From the NCBI GenBank assembly GCA_002205965.3, contig NADL03000471.1, positions 1,798,001-1,862,000 on the forward strand: 64,000 bases of DNA, read 5' to 3'. The translations under genes and the position numbers were made by a program. This DNA comes from Kappaphycus alvarezii (lineage: Eukaryota > Rhodophyta > Florideophyceae > Gigartinales > Solieriaceae). Under the pieces are notes generated by a model. The model searched no databases. It was not told the DNA's origin and was given only the letters and a program-made list of their open reading frames with translations. Below are positions 1 to 12,016 of the stretch, piece by piece; position 1 is the stretch's first letter, and each line of letters starts with the position of its first letter.

Positions 1-429
1 TGAGTCTGTGTTTCACTAATTTGTTTAGTAAACCTTTTTACACCATTATTTCTCGTTAATTATCCAGTAAAAGATCTGGTCAGCTTTTAGTAATTATACT
101 CCTCAAGAAAACAAATGTGTTTTTTGTTGAATTTCGAAGTAAATAAACAGCAACGTGTCGATTGCGTGAGTTTCTAAAATAGTGAAGGTCTTTTCTGTAG
201 TGGGTTCTGTTGTATATTGGTAAAAGGTGGAGTTGGTCATTCCCTTTACCAACTTGAACGAGATCGCTCCACCACTTACAATCACCTCTTGTAACGTATA
301 ATATCCCTAGAATAGTTTTCATTCAGTATCTACGACATTAAAAATTAGAGAGCTTTCTCTATATTATTCATAAATATCTATAATGTTAAATTCCCATGGA
401 ACTAAAGGGTATAAAAACTAGTAATATAT
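1..429. other. AT-rich flank, nothing recognised
   Basis: Two overlapping short minus-strand open frames (60-80 codons) lie here, but neither shows a recognisable motif. The stretch probably belongs to the older repeat layer that continues to the right. Confidence 0.3.
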
Positions 430-860
430 ACAATTTAGAGCAAAAAAGTCTGCAGGAGCAGTAGATATCATATTAAAAATGGACGCAAAGACAAAAAGGA
501 AATCTAGGGAGTTCAAATATGTAAATTAGAAGCAAAAGAATGAAAATAGCTTTATTGAACTGGTGAACTGGTTCATGTTCACCAAGTTTTACTAGTATAC
601 GATACTTAAGAACTTATAAAGCATAAGTCTTGTTGATGTATGAGATACGCAACAGTGACATATTGAGGTGTGCATACCGTGCAAATACAGTAACCAACAT
701 GAACACCGCACCTGAGGTCAATTCTTGAGATAGATATTGTGTGTATCAAAATAGTTCCTGGGTAGCAAAACGTCAGGTGATACTGAGCCAACGAAGGGAA
801 TAAAACCTATGAAAATAATAAGACATGTAGCAAATGTCAATTCACGCTAATTAATATCAC
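430..860 (-). repeat. LTR-like repeat, copy A
   Basis: The low part (about 440-670) resembles 5540-5770 (copy B): both share a run of blocks such as GGTTCAT, TCACCA, TTTACTA, GATACTTA and AGTGATA in the same order. The high part (about 670-860) resembles 17460-17631 plus the bases after the gypsy insertion (copy C), including GGGTAGCAAAACG and a GCTAA(T/C) block followed by ATATCA. It lies just beyond the C-terminal end of a minus-strand copia RNase H, where a 3' LTR is expected. On the minus strand the edge near 859 reads TGATATTAAT, a TG-type terminus. Exact borders are uncertain. Confidence 0.5.
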
Positions 861-869
861 ATGATTAAA

Positions 870-1489
870 ATTAGCCTTCTTTTCTGATTGAAGACACCTC
901 ATCAAGGTTGGAGTCAGAGGCACGACTTTCCAATTTGGGGAAGCAATGGAAATTGTTCCGTTGTGAAGAAGATGCAGTAAGACAGAGAGCAGTGGTCCGT
1001 TTTCTCGTGACGGATTCAGCAATATTCACACGAGCAGGTACCCAATCAACTTTCTGCAACTGATGAGTCTCAAGTAAATACCTTATCTCATTTTTTACTC
1101 CCCGAATGGGCATATATCTAAGTATTCTGATAGTAGAAATGAGGTGGAACATTTTCTTAGACTCGAAGACACAATTCAGCTCACGCCATAATTTTAACAG
1201 CGTTCTCAATCTACCGATCAAGACGAACCTCTCAAACAAAGCTTCATCGAAATTCAAAAGCTTGGCACTGGCTACGTATGTTAGTTGCCTTTATAGATGA
1301 ATCAAAGTCAATAGAAGAAATGATTGAAAAGCGAAAAGAACCAATAAGTAAACCGCTAACGAAACCCATGTGGCATTTTATAGTCAAGATCAAAGCATTT
1401 GAAAGCCTAATTAGTGATACTTCGAATTTTTCGCTTGTTTCGGGTCTCGAAAATTTTAGGAAGGCGCCAAATTTGTCCAAGCTACTCAT
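870..1489 (-). pseudogene. Copia RNase H domain, degenerate
   Basis: RNase H removes the RNA strand of the RNA/DNA hybrid during reverse transcription. Two overlapping minus-strand frames (1489-1244, then 1257-871) join into the pattern of a copia RNase H: a SSIKATNI-like segment (the 'SS-K' block before the catalytic Glu), a FESKKMFHLIS block standing for the usual TDSKSLFDVI, and a C-terminal stretch ending VDWVPARVNIAESVTRK, matching the family's VxxxxNxADxLTK end. At least one frameshift near 1250 separates the halves. The same block order is seen at 6231-6743 and 14690-15190. Confidence 0.65.
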
Positions 1490-1976
1490 TCATATAATCT
1501 TCTGGTTGACCAGATCACGAACCATTGTCGAAGATTGGCGCTTCCATATTTGGCTCTTTCTAAACCCGTGAAAGTAATAACCGTCATTCCAATAAATCCA
1601 ATAGACCTGTTACTGGAGATGGACACATGGTACTAACAACTACTTATCCCGTAGTCATTATATTTTCTCCTTGAATGTGTTATTTTGTACATCGTGAGCT
1701 CTTCAACCTCATAGTCTTCACGGATAGTGACATATAGTTTATCATCTTGAGAGATTACCGAACCCATAAAGTTGACCTTTCTAGGCATTTGCACAATTTG
1801 TACAAGCTTTTACACAACCAAAAGAATTGTGACGAGTCTATCCTTCCCTTACTCCCCACCGAAAATCAAAATCCAGTAAATCATCTCGGCGACAACCAAA
1901 ACCAAAACTCCGTTTCGAAGTATGCAGAAAAATTACGAAACATAAACGAAATCATTCAATCTTAGCTTGAAAAGTA

Positions 1977-2285
1977 TCAGCAGAGTGCGTTTGCCACTTG
2001 GCGTTGGCATTCTCCAAACACTAAGTCGCAACTTTTAAAACAAGTGAAACAAGCGGTCGACAAATTCACCTCGATGAATGCATACAAATCCTGTGTACCC
2101 TTTTCAAATTGAAGGAAAGCTGCCTTGATATCAATTTTATAAAGTAACCGTTTGAATATAGTGCAAACAGAGGTCTTTATTCTTAAAAAGGGGGCAGACG
2201 AACTAACATGCCCGAATTTCATTCTGTTACTTATCTGTGTTACCAAATGTGGCGATATGTGCCTTGTACATGAATTGTTGATCAT
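1977..2285 (-). pseudogene. Copia reverse transcriptase palm fragment
   Basis: A 102-codon minus-strand frame contains KIDIKAAFLQFEKGTQDLYA, matching the copia RT motif A (V/I-D-x-K-x-A-F-L-x ... ExxxxIYM) with the catalytic Asp present. It sits about 650 bases upstream, in element sense, of the RNase H fragment, the spacing expected in a copia pol. The Y-V-D-D motif was not found between them, and the frame is closed on both sides, so this is a remnant. Confidence 0.6.
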
Positions 2286-2450
2286 ATAGTTCCTTGATCT
2301 TATAAATTACTTAACTCGGAATTAAATTCTAGTCATAAAGGATCTTAGACACTTTTACTTTCTCGAATTTGTCAAGAGAGGTCTCCATTTTGTCAGCATA
2401 TGAATTATCCAGCACAAGCATCGAAAGCCTTTGTGCCTGGTGGGTAGAAA

Positions 2451-3391
2451 CTATTTAGACCAAAACCTCGGTATATACTCAGCAAAAAGCCTGTTGTTCT
2501 GTGCTAAACAGCTCGATACATGGAGAGGTTTAATCTTCTTTGAAAAAGCTCCTGAATAATCTCGGAGGCCAATATTCTTTTTTTCAAAACTGTTATAGGC
2601 AATTTTTAAACTAGCTATTTCATGAGAAACAATACTAACGGTGGTATTTGAAGAGGGAGCGGCGCTCCACACCGGAAAGCTGTCGTCCCCTGAAGCTTTA
2701 ATGTGCTCATGATTAACATTTTGTCCGTCAATAAACCCTTCGTTGATCTTAGAGTCATTTTGGCGCATTTCTTCTGTAATTCTAGCATCATTCCAAGTGT
2801 ATTCAGCATCATCGTCCCTGAAAAATCTATACTTTTCTATTAATAACTGGACAGAACCGATAACCTTTTGAACTGCATATGCAACTTGGAGATCAGCAGG
2901 AATAGCATAGCTTGTATCTTCAATTGCATCTTGTCGTTACGTGATGCAATTACCCTTAAGTGACGGTATCAGATCTGGGATCAAATTTGTGAACTAGGTT
3001 TGCTTCAGACCAGGTGACACGCTTCCGGTTCGAGTTGTACGAAGATTTGAACGATATGACCTTCTTTTATGGATTATGTTCTGACATACTTCGAACGGAA
3101 GATTGTATAGAACTTGCGCTAGGCCTGCGAATCTTTGTGAGACACACTAGTGTCTTCTAGAAGGTCAATCGGATCGCTTCCAGTAATTACAATAGTGTAT
3201 CTTTTGGCTATTTTATGGGCTGAGGACATCATTCCAATACAGACCGTACGTGATTCGAATGGCTTGGGGAGGAAGCAACTTCCAGTTAATAGAAGGATGC
3301 GTGGATTTCGGAAGAATACAAATATCGCGAATTTCACAGTTCCTAGATTTACCCAAATTCTTGCTACGCTTGCAAGAAGGAAATGGCGCAA
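2451..3391 (-). pseudogene. Probable copia integrase C-terminus and IN-RT linker
   Basis: Minus-strand frames at 3391-3119 and 2812-2451 lie where the end of integrase and the linker before RT should be. The 3391-3119 frame has a proline-rich then LPKPFESRT-type segment loosely resembling the end of the integrase of the related plus-strand element; the 2768-2451 frame is acidic and polar. The call rests mainly on position between protease-like and RT sequence, and individual motifs are weak. Confidence 0.35.
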
Positions 3392-3739
3392 TTAAATCCC
3401 ATACAGCTTGAGATAGTCACCAAATGGGCCGTTATTCAAGACCTAATCACCATTGACAGTCTTAAAGTACAAAACTAAGACTATGTTCCATTTTAAAACC
3501 CCAGTATTGCGTCATCCATTGATTTACAAGACACATAGTAACCAACTGGATATCGCCTAACAGATTCTATGCTTTAAAAAGGCACATTCTGAAGATATAT
3601 ATAGTCTGCAAACACCTTATCATTTAATCTAAGGTTCATGCGGCTTTGAAATCCCTTACAAGGAGTCTGAAATGATTGCCAAAGCATTTAAGTGAGCTAG
3701 TTAAATGAGCGCGACCATATGTCGAGATCTTGTTCCTCT

Positions 3740-4280
3740 TCAGAAGTAGCTTGATATCTTCATAGCGAGGATTCCACAGACATGCTTGCGTACTTTTTTA
3801 ATGACACGTTTTGTATCCTTCCACCACAGGTGTCCAGTGGATACGCAAAAAAATAGCAGCATGGGATTTGGGTTTGAATCGGGTAATTTTACTGTTCTGA
3901 GCCAAAAGGAATGTAGCTGAGACACCCTTGATCACATAGTTGAATTATATTCAAAGAAGTAGCATCATCAACAGGAATATGGTAACAGTTTCCTACAAAA
4001 TTAACTGTACTGCAATGCTTGGTTAAATTTCCTTCTATACCCACTGCGATGACCCATCAATTACCAACTTATTGATAGTTACTTTTGAAATCTGATCTGA
4101 GTGACTCGTTAGCACGAAAGACCCGAGAATGGGAGTTTTTGCACTTATGTGCTTCCTATTATCGTATTTTCGTAAAAGATCAGGCACGAGTCCTAGGTTT
4201 CCTTCACAGTCGAAAATTAAATCCTTTGCAGGCAAAAATATTTTTCGTAAAACCAAAAACCCTATTGAAATCACCGTCAT
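3740..4280 (-). pseudogene. Probable copia protease region
   Basis: At about 4065-4035 on the minus strand the peptide KLVIDGSSQWV stands where copia proteases carry a D-T-G-A-P-x-S-V active site, and at 3860-3745 a segment resembles the basic stretch that follows the protease in the 9.7-16.3 kb element. The active-site glycine/alanine pattern is altered and stops interrupt the frame. Identification relies on the order relative to RT and RNase H. Confidence 0.35.
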
Positions 4281-5449
4281 AGACTAACGGGCCAGAAGTT
4301 TGATTACAATTAATCGCGGAACTGCGTGAATCAAGATGGGCAATTTGAAAAGAGACAGCAAGCTTTGTGCTTCTTATTTGGCGGTACTCGCTTAGGCTGA
4401 CGAAATGTATTTAGATTCAGTCTGACCTGGAACATCACATACGCTAATTGTCAGTAACCCATTTTGCTACGCTTTATACGATTTGAGCGACCCTTTAGAT
4501 CATCGATCTTTTTAGGTGCCAAATTTTTCTTTTTCTCCTTCTCCAACAAAGTCTGGTGCTTAAAATATGGTTTCGGGTACTACACCTACACAATGCTTGT
4601 TGTCCTTGACATTTGTGGGCTTTCTACAAGCACAAATGACAGATGCAACATCTTAATACGATCTGTTCTAAGCACGGTGGACTAGTTAGCGGCAGTTGAG
4701 CTTATTGTAGAACTACATGATTCTCAAATGGGAGTAGCAGCAGCCAAGAAGAGATCCTGTTTGGTATTTTCTTACAAAGAAAGATCAGAATTGACTCAGA
4801 GATCTTGCAATCACCAATAAGGGAGTTAACTCTGGAAAAGTTGGTTTCAACGCGAGATTCATAGTTGCGAAAGACCTCAGTATCATAGTGTGAAGCCTAC
4901 AGCGGAGAAGTAAATTTCGAAAAAGCATCTGTGACAATTTATAGGAATACTTGTTGTAAATGCAGTTGGCTGCCAAAGTTCTGGCATTATCATTTGGAAA
5001 TTCAGCACCGGCCCGCAGCTTGCACAGATCTTTGCACGATAGAACATCTGGGATTACAGAAAAAATCCTTGCGACTCTACTGAAATCTTGTTAGAACTTT
5101 CTCTTGGTAGCTTGTAGTGTGTAGCACGTGTACTGTATACAGTGCCAATATACAAAATCGATCAATTATATTAATTCGAGATTTAATTGGGATCAGCCTT
5201 TCAAATCAGTACTGCTCAGTTAACATGGTTTACACTGCATCCGCCGCCGTTATCGTAGGTGGCACAAGTTCTGTATGCCACGGGACCTAGCTTCGAATAC
5301 TCTTAAACCCACTTCACGGGTTGTTTCAGAAAAAGCACCTCGGAAAAAGAGGTATCAAACATCAACCTGATTCGCCGACTGGTCACATTTGTCGTGAAAC
5401 GATTTCCATAATAGAATGAAACTATTTTACTTCTTATGAAAGCTTCTTC
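4281..5449. other. Putative gag/leader remnant of copia element 1
   Basis: Only short frames occur (for example 4464-4685 plus and 4976-4785 minus), and none shows a zinc knuckle or other diagnostic motif. By position this should be the gag and leader part of the minus-strand copia element. Confidence 0.25.
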
Positions 5450-6020
5450 CATCACTGCACAGAGTTTTCTTCAGATCCTATGTAAACTTCGGACGAGTAG
5501 GGAGAACTGGGCCCATAACTATAGGAGTTCCAGCATAAAATCAACAAAAGCAGTGAATCCGAGACTAAAAGGGATTCAAAGACAAAAAAGTCTGCATAGG
5601 TCAAATCGTTGACCGAAAAGGGAATAAGAAAACACCATCGGTGAACTCTTGAATCGTGAAATGGTTCATCCTCACCAGGCTTTACTAAAATCAGATACTT
5701 ATACACTCATAGTGCGTGAGTTTTTTTATGCATGAGCTACCAAATAGTGATAAACTGCGCTGTGCTTACTTTTTCTTTGCAAAATATAGTTAGAGGGTAG
5801 AGATTATGAACTTAGGTGAAGTGTAGGACGAAAGTACACCATAGGCTTCAAAGTCGGTAGTCCTGCAACACTGATTCATTGGAACATAGACAGAACCGGT
5901 GAAGTGGACAAAATTCACTGAGGCCAGTTAGTTATGATTCAATAGTATCACGATGATTACACATGTACCGAGCAGACGTAGCTCAGAGTCAATATGAGTC
6001 TGTATGTAACGTTAACACCA
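5450..6020 (-). repeat. LTR-like repeat, copy B
   Basis: The low part (5540-5770) resembles copy A at 440-670. The high part (5803-6010) closely resembles 17141-17463 (copy C): both have GATTATGAACYTAGGTGAAG, AAAGTACACCAYAGGCTTC, GAACATAGACAGAAC and CATGTAC/CATATGTA blocks in the same order. It lies immediately downstream, in minus sense, of the RNase H at 6231-6743, so it may be the 3' LTR of element 2, the 5' LTR of element 1, or both elements' abutting ends. Confidence 0.5.
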
Positions 6021-6230
6021 ATATCCTTCCCCTTTAGCCGAGTTCTTTTCACACGATTTATTCTCTCTAACAAATCCTAACTCTATTGAAATATGTCCAG
6101 AGAACAAGTTTGTCTGTAATTCTTCAGTTAATTGACTGTCTTTCTAATTAAGAGGGTCGGTAAGGTTTGTATTTCCAAGCATCTAATACATTCTTTGACA
6201 ATGCCTGTCTGAAACTCTTAGAGAATCAAG

Positions 6231-6743
6231 CTAACATCTACAGTCATGGAAATTTCTGTGTAATTCTACAGCGTATACAGGTAGGAAAACAAATACTTGG
6301 GAGTCAAGACAAAAATGTAATTTAAAATTTACGTCAAGAAGCTCATTATTCGTGTCACACACAATCATCCCTTCATCCATTTCTTCTGTGACGGTAAATG
6401 TTTCTGCAGCGGTAGTGCTCCTAATAGTACTTTTCGATTTGTGCAAGACCCAGTATATTGCATGATAGATTGAGTCTTTCTTCATTGTATCTATAGCGAT
6501 TCCAGTGATAACACCAACCTGTCCTATTTCTTCAGTACGGGAAGCATCTGAAAACACCACAATACTAATATCATATTCAGACTTGTATTTGGGTCTATGG
6601 TAAGAGATTACTTCCTGTACTCCCTCAGCGTTTGCACAATAATTGCTTGCTCGTTCAAGTGGTGAATCTTCGCAGTGGTTGCTTTCTGTGTAAAGTAACT
6701 TGAATAAAAGGAGCAAAGTGGTCAAAATGTAGTGCCAATCCAT
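6231..6743 (-). pseudogene. Copia RNase H domain (element 2)
   Basis: A 170-codon minus-strand frame with a clear copia RNase H pattern: SIVVFSDASRTEE (first catalytic Asp in a V-x-F-S-D-A-S block), IGQVGVITGI, then VLHKSKSTIRSTTAAETFTV (the S-x-K ... R-S-x-x-A-A-E block with the catalytic Glu), and a degraded LHFCLDSQVFVF in place of the usual TDSKSLFDV. Both the Asp and the Glu are present, which makes this the best preserved domain of the element. It lacks the usual ADxLTK end and runs out near the LTR-like repeat. Confidence 0.75.
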
Positions 6744-7828
6744 CCGAACGAACTTTAAAGTGATGCGGATGCAGAGTTTTTCAGTTGATTGAGAGAATCA
6801 TCTGATTCCTTCCAGTGTCGACGGGTGAGCAAAGAATCATTCAGGTATGCTAGTTTATCTTTAGCATTGGTTTCAATGTTGAAGTCCTTATTTTAGACGG
6901 GTTGATTGCAAAAACAAGTTTGCCGACTCCGTGTTTAATATCTTAAACCATTAAAAGTATTTAAACTAGAAATATAAATGTTCAGAATTGTCATCTGCAC
7001 TGAAACCTTTATAATAATTTACAAATTTGGATAATAGTAAAACCTCTACAACTTTCTTCTTCTTTTAAAGGAACAAGGGAATGTATTTCAAATGGGTGAG
7101 GCCTAAGGAGATTACAACAGCACCAGATTTTTTCTTCCATTCGTCAGTTTCACTGAACAATTCTTAGGCTATAGTTAACAGAAGCCAGACATGGAGTAAC
7201 TCATGCTGCTTTCGTTAGGTTGGCGCACATGTACGTCACGTATGGCTGAACCAGTCTGCAATGGTAAAGATTTGATATTAACATTGTAAAAGTGTCCATC
7301 ATATGTGAGATGCGATGAAATCGAACACACGGAGACAAGTGGTAGTGAAAATGGTGCAGTCTGACTTTAACAAAAATTTCAGGTCATCTCCGTTATCATG
7401 GGGTGCGATTCGGGCTTTGAGATTAAGAAGTCCTTCACTATTGTTTTTAACCTCATACAGATTGCAAATTTGATCACATTAGCTCCAATTTGGACATCAC
7501 GGTGGTATACGGTACACAGCAGTTGTTAGAAACTTCTCCTATTTGCGCGTATATTAATTAACCGATATATGCTCTTCTAATCCTAGGACGTGATGCTTCA
7601 GAGAGTCCTTGTTGCCGAATTGATCTTAAAATACCGATAGTATCTCTTTTTCCGTACTTGTGGCTCTTAATCCAATTAACTTTGTTACAAGTGGGCCATT
7701 TGTAGCAGAATAGGTCCACTAGACTTTAATCATGTCAAATGCGGATTCTATACCTCCATTATCATAATCAATGTTTCAATATTAGCCTAGACGTTGATAA
7801 CCAGAGGGTAATCTATATTGTTATCACA
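6744..7828. other. Decayed RT C-terminal part of copia element 2
   Basis: By position this should hold the thumb of the minus-strand RT between the palm motif near 8060 and the RNase H below 6743. No open frame above 60 codons and no motif was recognised. Confidence 0.3.
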
Positions 7829-8356
7829 CTATAGGACTTCAAATTTATCACAGAGTTTTGGAGACCTATTTTGGTCAGTAAAGGAGTCACAGTCATCTCC
7901 AGTGTTTACTTTCGCACTGATCCTGCCGCTGTGGGACATATCAGAGGCGCTTATAGTTGGAGTTCCATTGTTTTTAAACGAGGGGCCATTTCCAGCTTTA
8001 ATTTTTCGATAGAGTCGATTCCTTGCACTAACTGCGCAAAGTTCAGAGAGTAAAAGGAATTTTTTGTGTCTACAAGGGCTGCAATCACTGGGCGTCCATC
8101 GGCTCCAGTCAACGCGATGAAACAGGCAGTCGGATTGAAGAGAGGACAGTGTTCGGTGCAGATCAACTGCCACGTTTGTCGGCGGACTACTTTTGAAACT
8201 AACTGAGTCGCCAGTTGATATAGGCATTTCCGAAGATGACTTGGAGCACATTATAAGGGAGAGCTTTCGATGTTCGTGAAGTCGATCTCGTGCCGCGAGA
8301 AGATCTGCAGGGGCAGTATTTTCATTACGCTTGCCGTTAACCATCCAAGTAAACAC
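7829..8356 (-). pseudogene. Copia reverse transcriptase fragment (element 2)
   Basis: In the minus-strand frame 8166-7951, the segment GRPVIAALVDTKNSFYSLNF aligns in pattern with the copia RT catalytic region (G-x-x-x-A-x-V-D-D-T-L-x-x-G-x-x-x-F), with the second catalytic Asp replaced by Thr/Lys. It is followed by a further block resembling the next conserved part of the palm. The overlapping 175-codon minus frame 8356-7829 is a different frame of the same DNA and shows no motif. RNase H follows at 6743 at the expected distance. Confidence 0.5.
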
Positions 8357-9690
8357 TTAGGCTAATTTTAAGGTTACCATAGAGGTCATTTGAAATTGAT
8401 ACTGCCTTTTATGCTGCAAGATCAGGGATAAAGGTGCTCCGAGCATCTTCCCTGAGAAAATAAATACCGAGCGAAAAATGTTATGCTTAGATTCTATGGC
8501 GTTCTTATGATGTTGCTAAAGAGTGAACGGTTTGACAGTAATATCTAATTCAGCGCAATAGTCTTTAAATTCTCTTATTGCAAAATTGTGGTCTCCTAAA
8601 AGTGAATCAGGGTACCAGAATTGTGCAATTCAGCATGCTTCGAGATCAATAGTAGCCTCATGTAGAACATTATTTTTTACAATGTGACATTCTAAACAGC
8701 TAGTCGAGATATCTATGCAGTTAAATTCCCAGATGTTGTCAAGAAAGAGGAGATCAACACAAAGCATCTCCTTGAACTATTTGGCCATGGAGCTGATTTA
8801 GACCTTCCCAGCAGGCTTCAGAGTAGAAATAGATCGACAGTTTGAACCCCTGTTAACAACATCAGTGACACACCGTGAGAGGATATCATTCCAAAAATAT
8901 TCCTTTCGAGTAGTAGATTTTATTTCTAAATATCTAAGTGCCTAAATACGTGCCAGTGTACTTTGTCGAGAACACGCTTCATATAAAGTCAAGTAGAGGT
9001 AGCAACGGACATTCCAGACATAAAATGGAGTAAGGAGCTAGCTTTGATGTGTGAAACTGGCTTGGGGGAACAAATAATCCGAGGTGAATGGAGATTAGGA
9101 AGTTGCAAGTAGTAAGGGAAATCTGATATTTGCGATTATATATAATGAATAATAGCGTATTTAGGCCATTATATTCAATTTTAGCTTTTCTTGTTACATT
9201 TTTACCCAGAGCCGAGTGAAATAAACCGTCGAGTACAAAATGGGTAGTACGAATGGTGTTTCCGGAATCTGTGCGGGCAGAAATGACAACAGGGCTGATG
9301 ATATTGCATGGTTGGCTGGCATGATTTGCTTATCCATACTGCTAGTTTCTGTACCCTTTGAGTTGCTCGGGTAATAGGGCAAGACTTAGATTGGGTCTAA
9401 GGAAAAGATAATCCGCTAGCAGGCTAAGCTCAGCTTGTCCGATAGCTGAAAAAGAGGGACTTCAGTCCACTAATGGTCCAAGAAAAGTACAGGGTGAAGC
9501 AGCAATTGTTTCATGTTGAACTTGAACGATACCGTACTCTTCTTGGCATCAACAGGAGAGAATCGATGGCGAGAGTCGGGGAGAGGTCTAAAATGGTTTC
9601 TGTTGATGTATTAATGTGGATTGTGAAATAATTTGACTCATTAGGGCAACGAGCCAACGTCCTTGTGATAGCGCTTACAATTTTCATATA
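8357..9690. other. Unrecognised, probably upstream pol of copia element 2
   Basis: A minus-strand integrase or protease would be expected but was not recognised. A short plus-strand peptide near 9474-9630 (charged, with RYRTLLG) has no assigned family. The region ends at the 5' LTR of the plus-strand copia element. Confidence 0.25.
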
Positions 9691-9994
9691 TGTTAATTAC
9701 AGTGTAATACTTTCTCACACTACGTTTTGGGCGTAGTGCTACACAAGTTTGCAAGTCAAACATTTGCGAGTTCACTCCCTCTCTGTCGGTGGTGGAGGGC
9801 TACCATCTAGAATTATTTCTACGCCTGATTCCGTAGAATCTGTAGCCCTGCCCACGCCACAGCGTCGTTCTTTCTGCCTTAGAAAAGTTTGATTCATCTA
9901 CTCCTCTGCTCGCTGCTATTGCCGTTGACCCATAAGGCTTATTTGACAGTATTACAACTGCAGCCAGTGGAAGCAGTAAACACGACAATCCGGA
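9691..9994 (+). repeat. 5' LTR of the plus-strand copia element
   Basis: It begins TGTTAATTACAGTGTAATAC and aligns over its whole length with 16015-16323: shared blocks include GTAGTGCTACACA, TGGAGGGCTA, CTGATTCCG, AGAATC, GTAGCCCTG and AGTGGAAGCAGTAAACA. The 3' border is approximate because the two copies diverge after GACAAT. Confidence 0.8.
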
Positions 9995-10929
9995 TTCGTT
10001 TGCCCGCTCTTCACTGTACATATGTCGTTCAAGTGTCTGTCCCGTCGTTTCACAACTAACCTCGGTGAGAAACGTTCGTTACTTCGGAAAAGAACAACAA
10101 TATTCAGTAGAGAACCAATCATATTTTCATTAAGACGTCTCCCTCTCTCGTAATCAGTTCAAGCAGCAGTGCGATCAAATACTGAAGATGACATCCACAT
10201 CCCTTTATAAGATGATATCCCTCTGAATCTATTGAATGCCGCAAAGGCCACCATTGAGTTATTCACTATTCCTGATCCACACTCTGGTACAGCGTCGGAT
10301 TTATCTTCCGCCTTACCAGATTCAGGTGATATCGTTGAGTACATGACTGATCTTCTCCATGCACCGCAAAGCATTTTGTTGAGGAATATTTCTCCATGCC
10401 GATGTTGCCAATCAAGGTACTGTTTAAGGTGGCCGAGTTATATGGTTTTCAGAGGATTCCAAATGCTTCATAGACAGTGTGAGCATTTCTGAAACCAATA
10501 AGAATGAAAGTTACACCCAGACAACTGTTTTGCTTTAAAATATGGTGAGTTGCACTACCGATTTCACTTAGGCAATTGTTATGAAATGCAAAGTGAACAG
10601 AGGTTATAATTATCGATTTCAAGCTTTTATGATCAATTGAGGAGATTGTTAACCTCACGTACCAACCTAGGTTGATCAAACTACCGCAAAATGTATCTGA
10701 TGGCGTTTATAGTCTTCCCCGTCGGTCCTTCGGAAACCTCCCTGCGGGAGGAGCCACTCCATTTGTGGCTGGTCCTTCTGAAGATATGGTTGAAAACCGT
10801 CGTATCGCTGATTACATCGCTTTAAGGCATTGTGACCCAAGTCAAAACCCAGCTGAAAATAATGGACGTCATCGCAACTGAACAGATGACTCTCGTAAGA
10901 TGAATAAAGTACAGAAATCGTTCAAGTAA
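9995..10929 (+). other. Leader and degraded gag N-terminus
   Basis: No primer-binding site could be assigned confidently next to the LTR. Short plus frames (10232-10492, 10672-10881) are polar and may be gag fragments, but no motif proves it. Confidence 0.3.
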
Positions 10930-11973
10930 AACAGATTCACCGGGCATATTTCACAGAACATCAATGAAATACTTCAGATGTGTTGAATTTGCGTTCGACA
11001 GTATAAGCTTTCTGTTTCACAGAAGACATATTTCTTTGTCCATATCCTTGATGTAGATGCTCTACGTTTCTTCCTAAAAAAATGCAATAGTACTATGAAC
11101 TATATGAAAATGGACAAGATGATGACAATTGAGTATCCCAGCGATGCTTGACAGATTTAAGTAAAAGTTTCACCCAAGACGCTTCGTTTGAAGTCATTAC
11201 TGCTTGAAACAGATATAAGAGATGTTTCTGATGGACTTACAAAGCTTGTGGAACATAGTATTGAGCTTATCCCGCACTGTCCTCCTGATTTTCGTGCTGA
11301 TGTGCATAGTACAGATTTCTTTAGGACAGCAGTAACGGAATTTCAGGAGTGGTCCATGATTCCCATCCAGAGTATTACTTCCCAGAACTACACGTGTAAC
11401 ATATTTGTGTTGATGTCAAACGAATCTATCCAGAACCTACGCCAGCTGACGCAGCTGACTGGTGATAGTTATAGCCACGAGACTTGTATCGCTCACAAGG
11501 AAGAGAAAAGTGCACATATGACGAGATATTGTCGTAACCCACGCCACTCGAGTCGGGACTATGGAGATCCAAGCAAGCGAATGGTTCCCTACAATCGTAA
11601 TAACAGACGATCTTCGAAAGCATTTGAGTAAGCTCGAATGTGTAATGAGTGTGTTAAGTTTAGAGTCTCTTGGAATCCGCAGAATCGTTGCACAAGAGAC
11701 GACCTCGCTGCTCACACACGTCATCACCTGGAAAGAAGGTACTCCTCTGTCCACGTCCTTGCAGATATTATCAAATATCAGGTCATAAATGACGATAGTA
11801 AAACAGTGATTCTGATACAGATGATCGTGAGGAGCAGCATAAAGAACTGCAGGAATTCGATGGGCACTTTGCCGACGGCGAGGTTGCTGATCAGGACGCC
11901 ATCGAGATGGCGGACAGTTCAATCTTCCTCCAACAGCTGCCGTCTGCAATATCATCTACCACAACACATATAA
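10930..11973 (+). pseudogene. Copia gag, degenerate
   Basis: Gag forms the virus-like particle that packages the element RNA. The 147-codon frame 11188-11631 is a plausible gag body (LTKLVEHSIELIPHC, then FFRTAVTEFQEW) and ends in a basic, Arg/Asn/Ser-rich tail. The next frame (11638-11973) begins with Cys-x2-Cys and a Trp-Asn segment followed by RDDLAAHTRHHLERRY, resembling the single CCHC-type knuckle plus acidic/basic tail that closes gag in this family. A stop and a frame change near 11632 separate the parts. Confidence 0.55.
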
Positions 11974-12016
11974 GTATTTCCGTGATGTATTTTCTTCCCG
12001 GCGACTGTGTGTTACA

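Larger units (their letters stand above)
430..5450 (-). mobile_element. Decayed Ty1/copia retrotransposon 1
   Basis: Reading down the minus strand, fragments occur in copia order: a protease-like region (about 4280-3740), integrase C-terminal-like sequence (about 3400-3100), an RT palm motif (about 2130) and RNase H (1490-870), ending in an LTR-like repeat. All domains are broken by stops and frameshifts, so the element is old and inactive. The right border is taken from repeat copy B and is only approximate. Confidence 0.55.
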
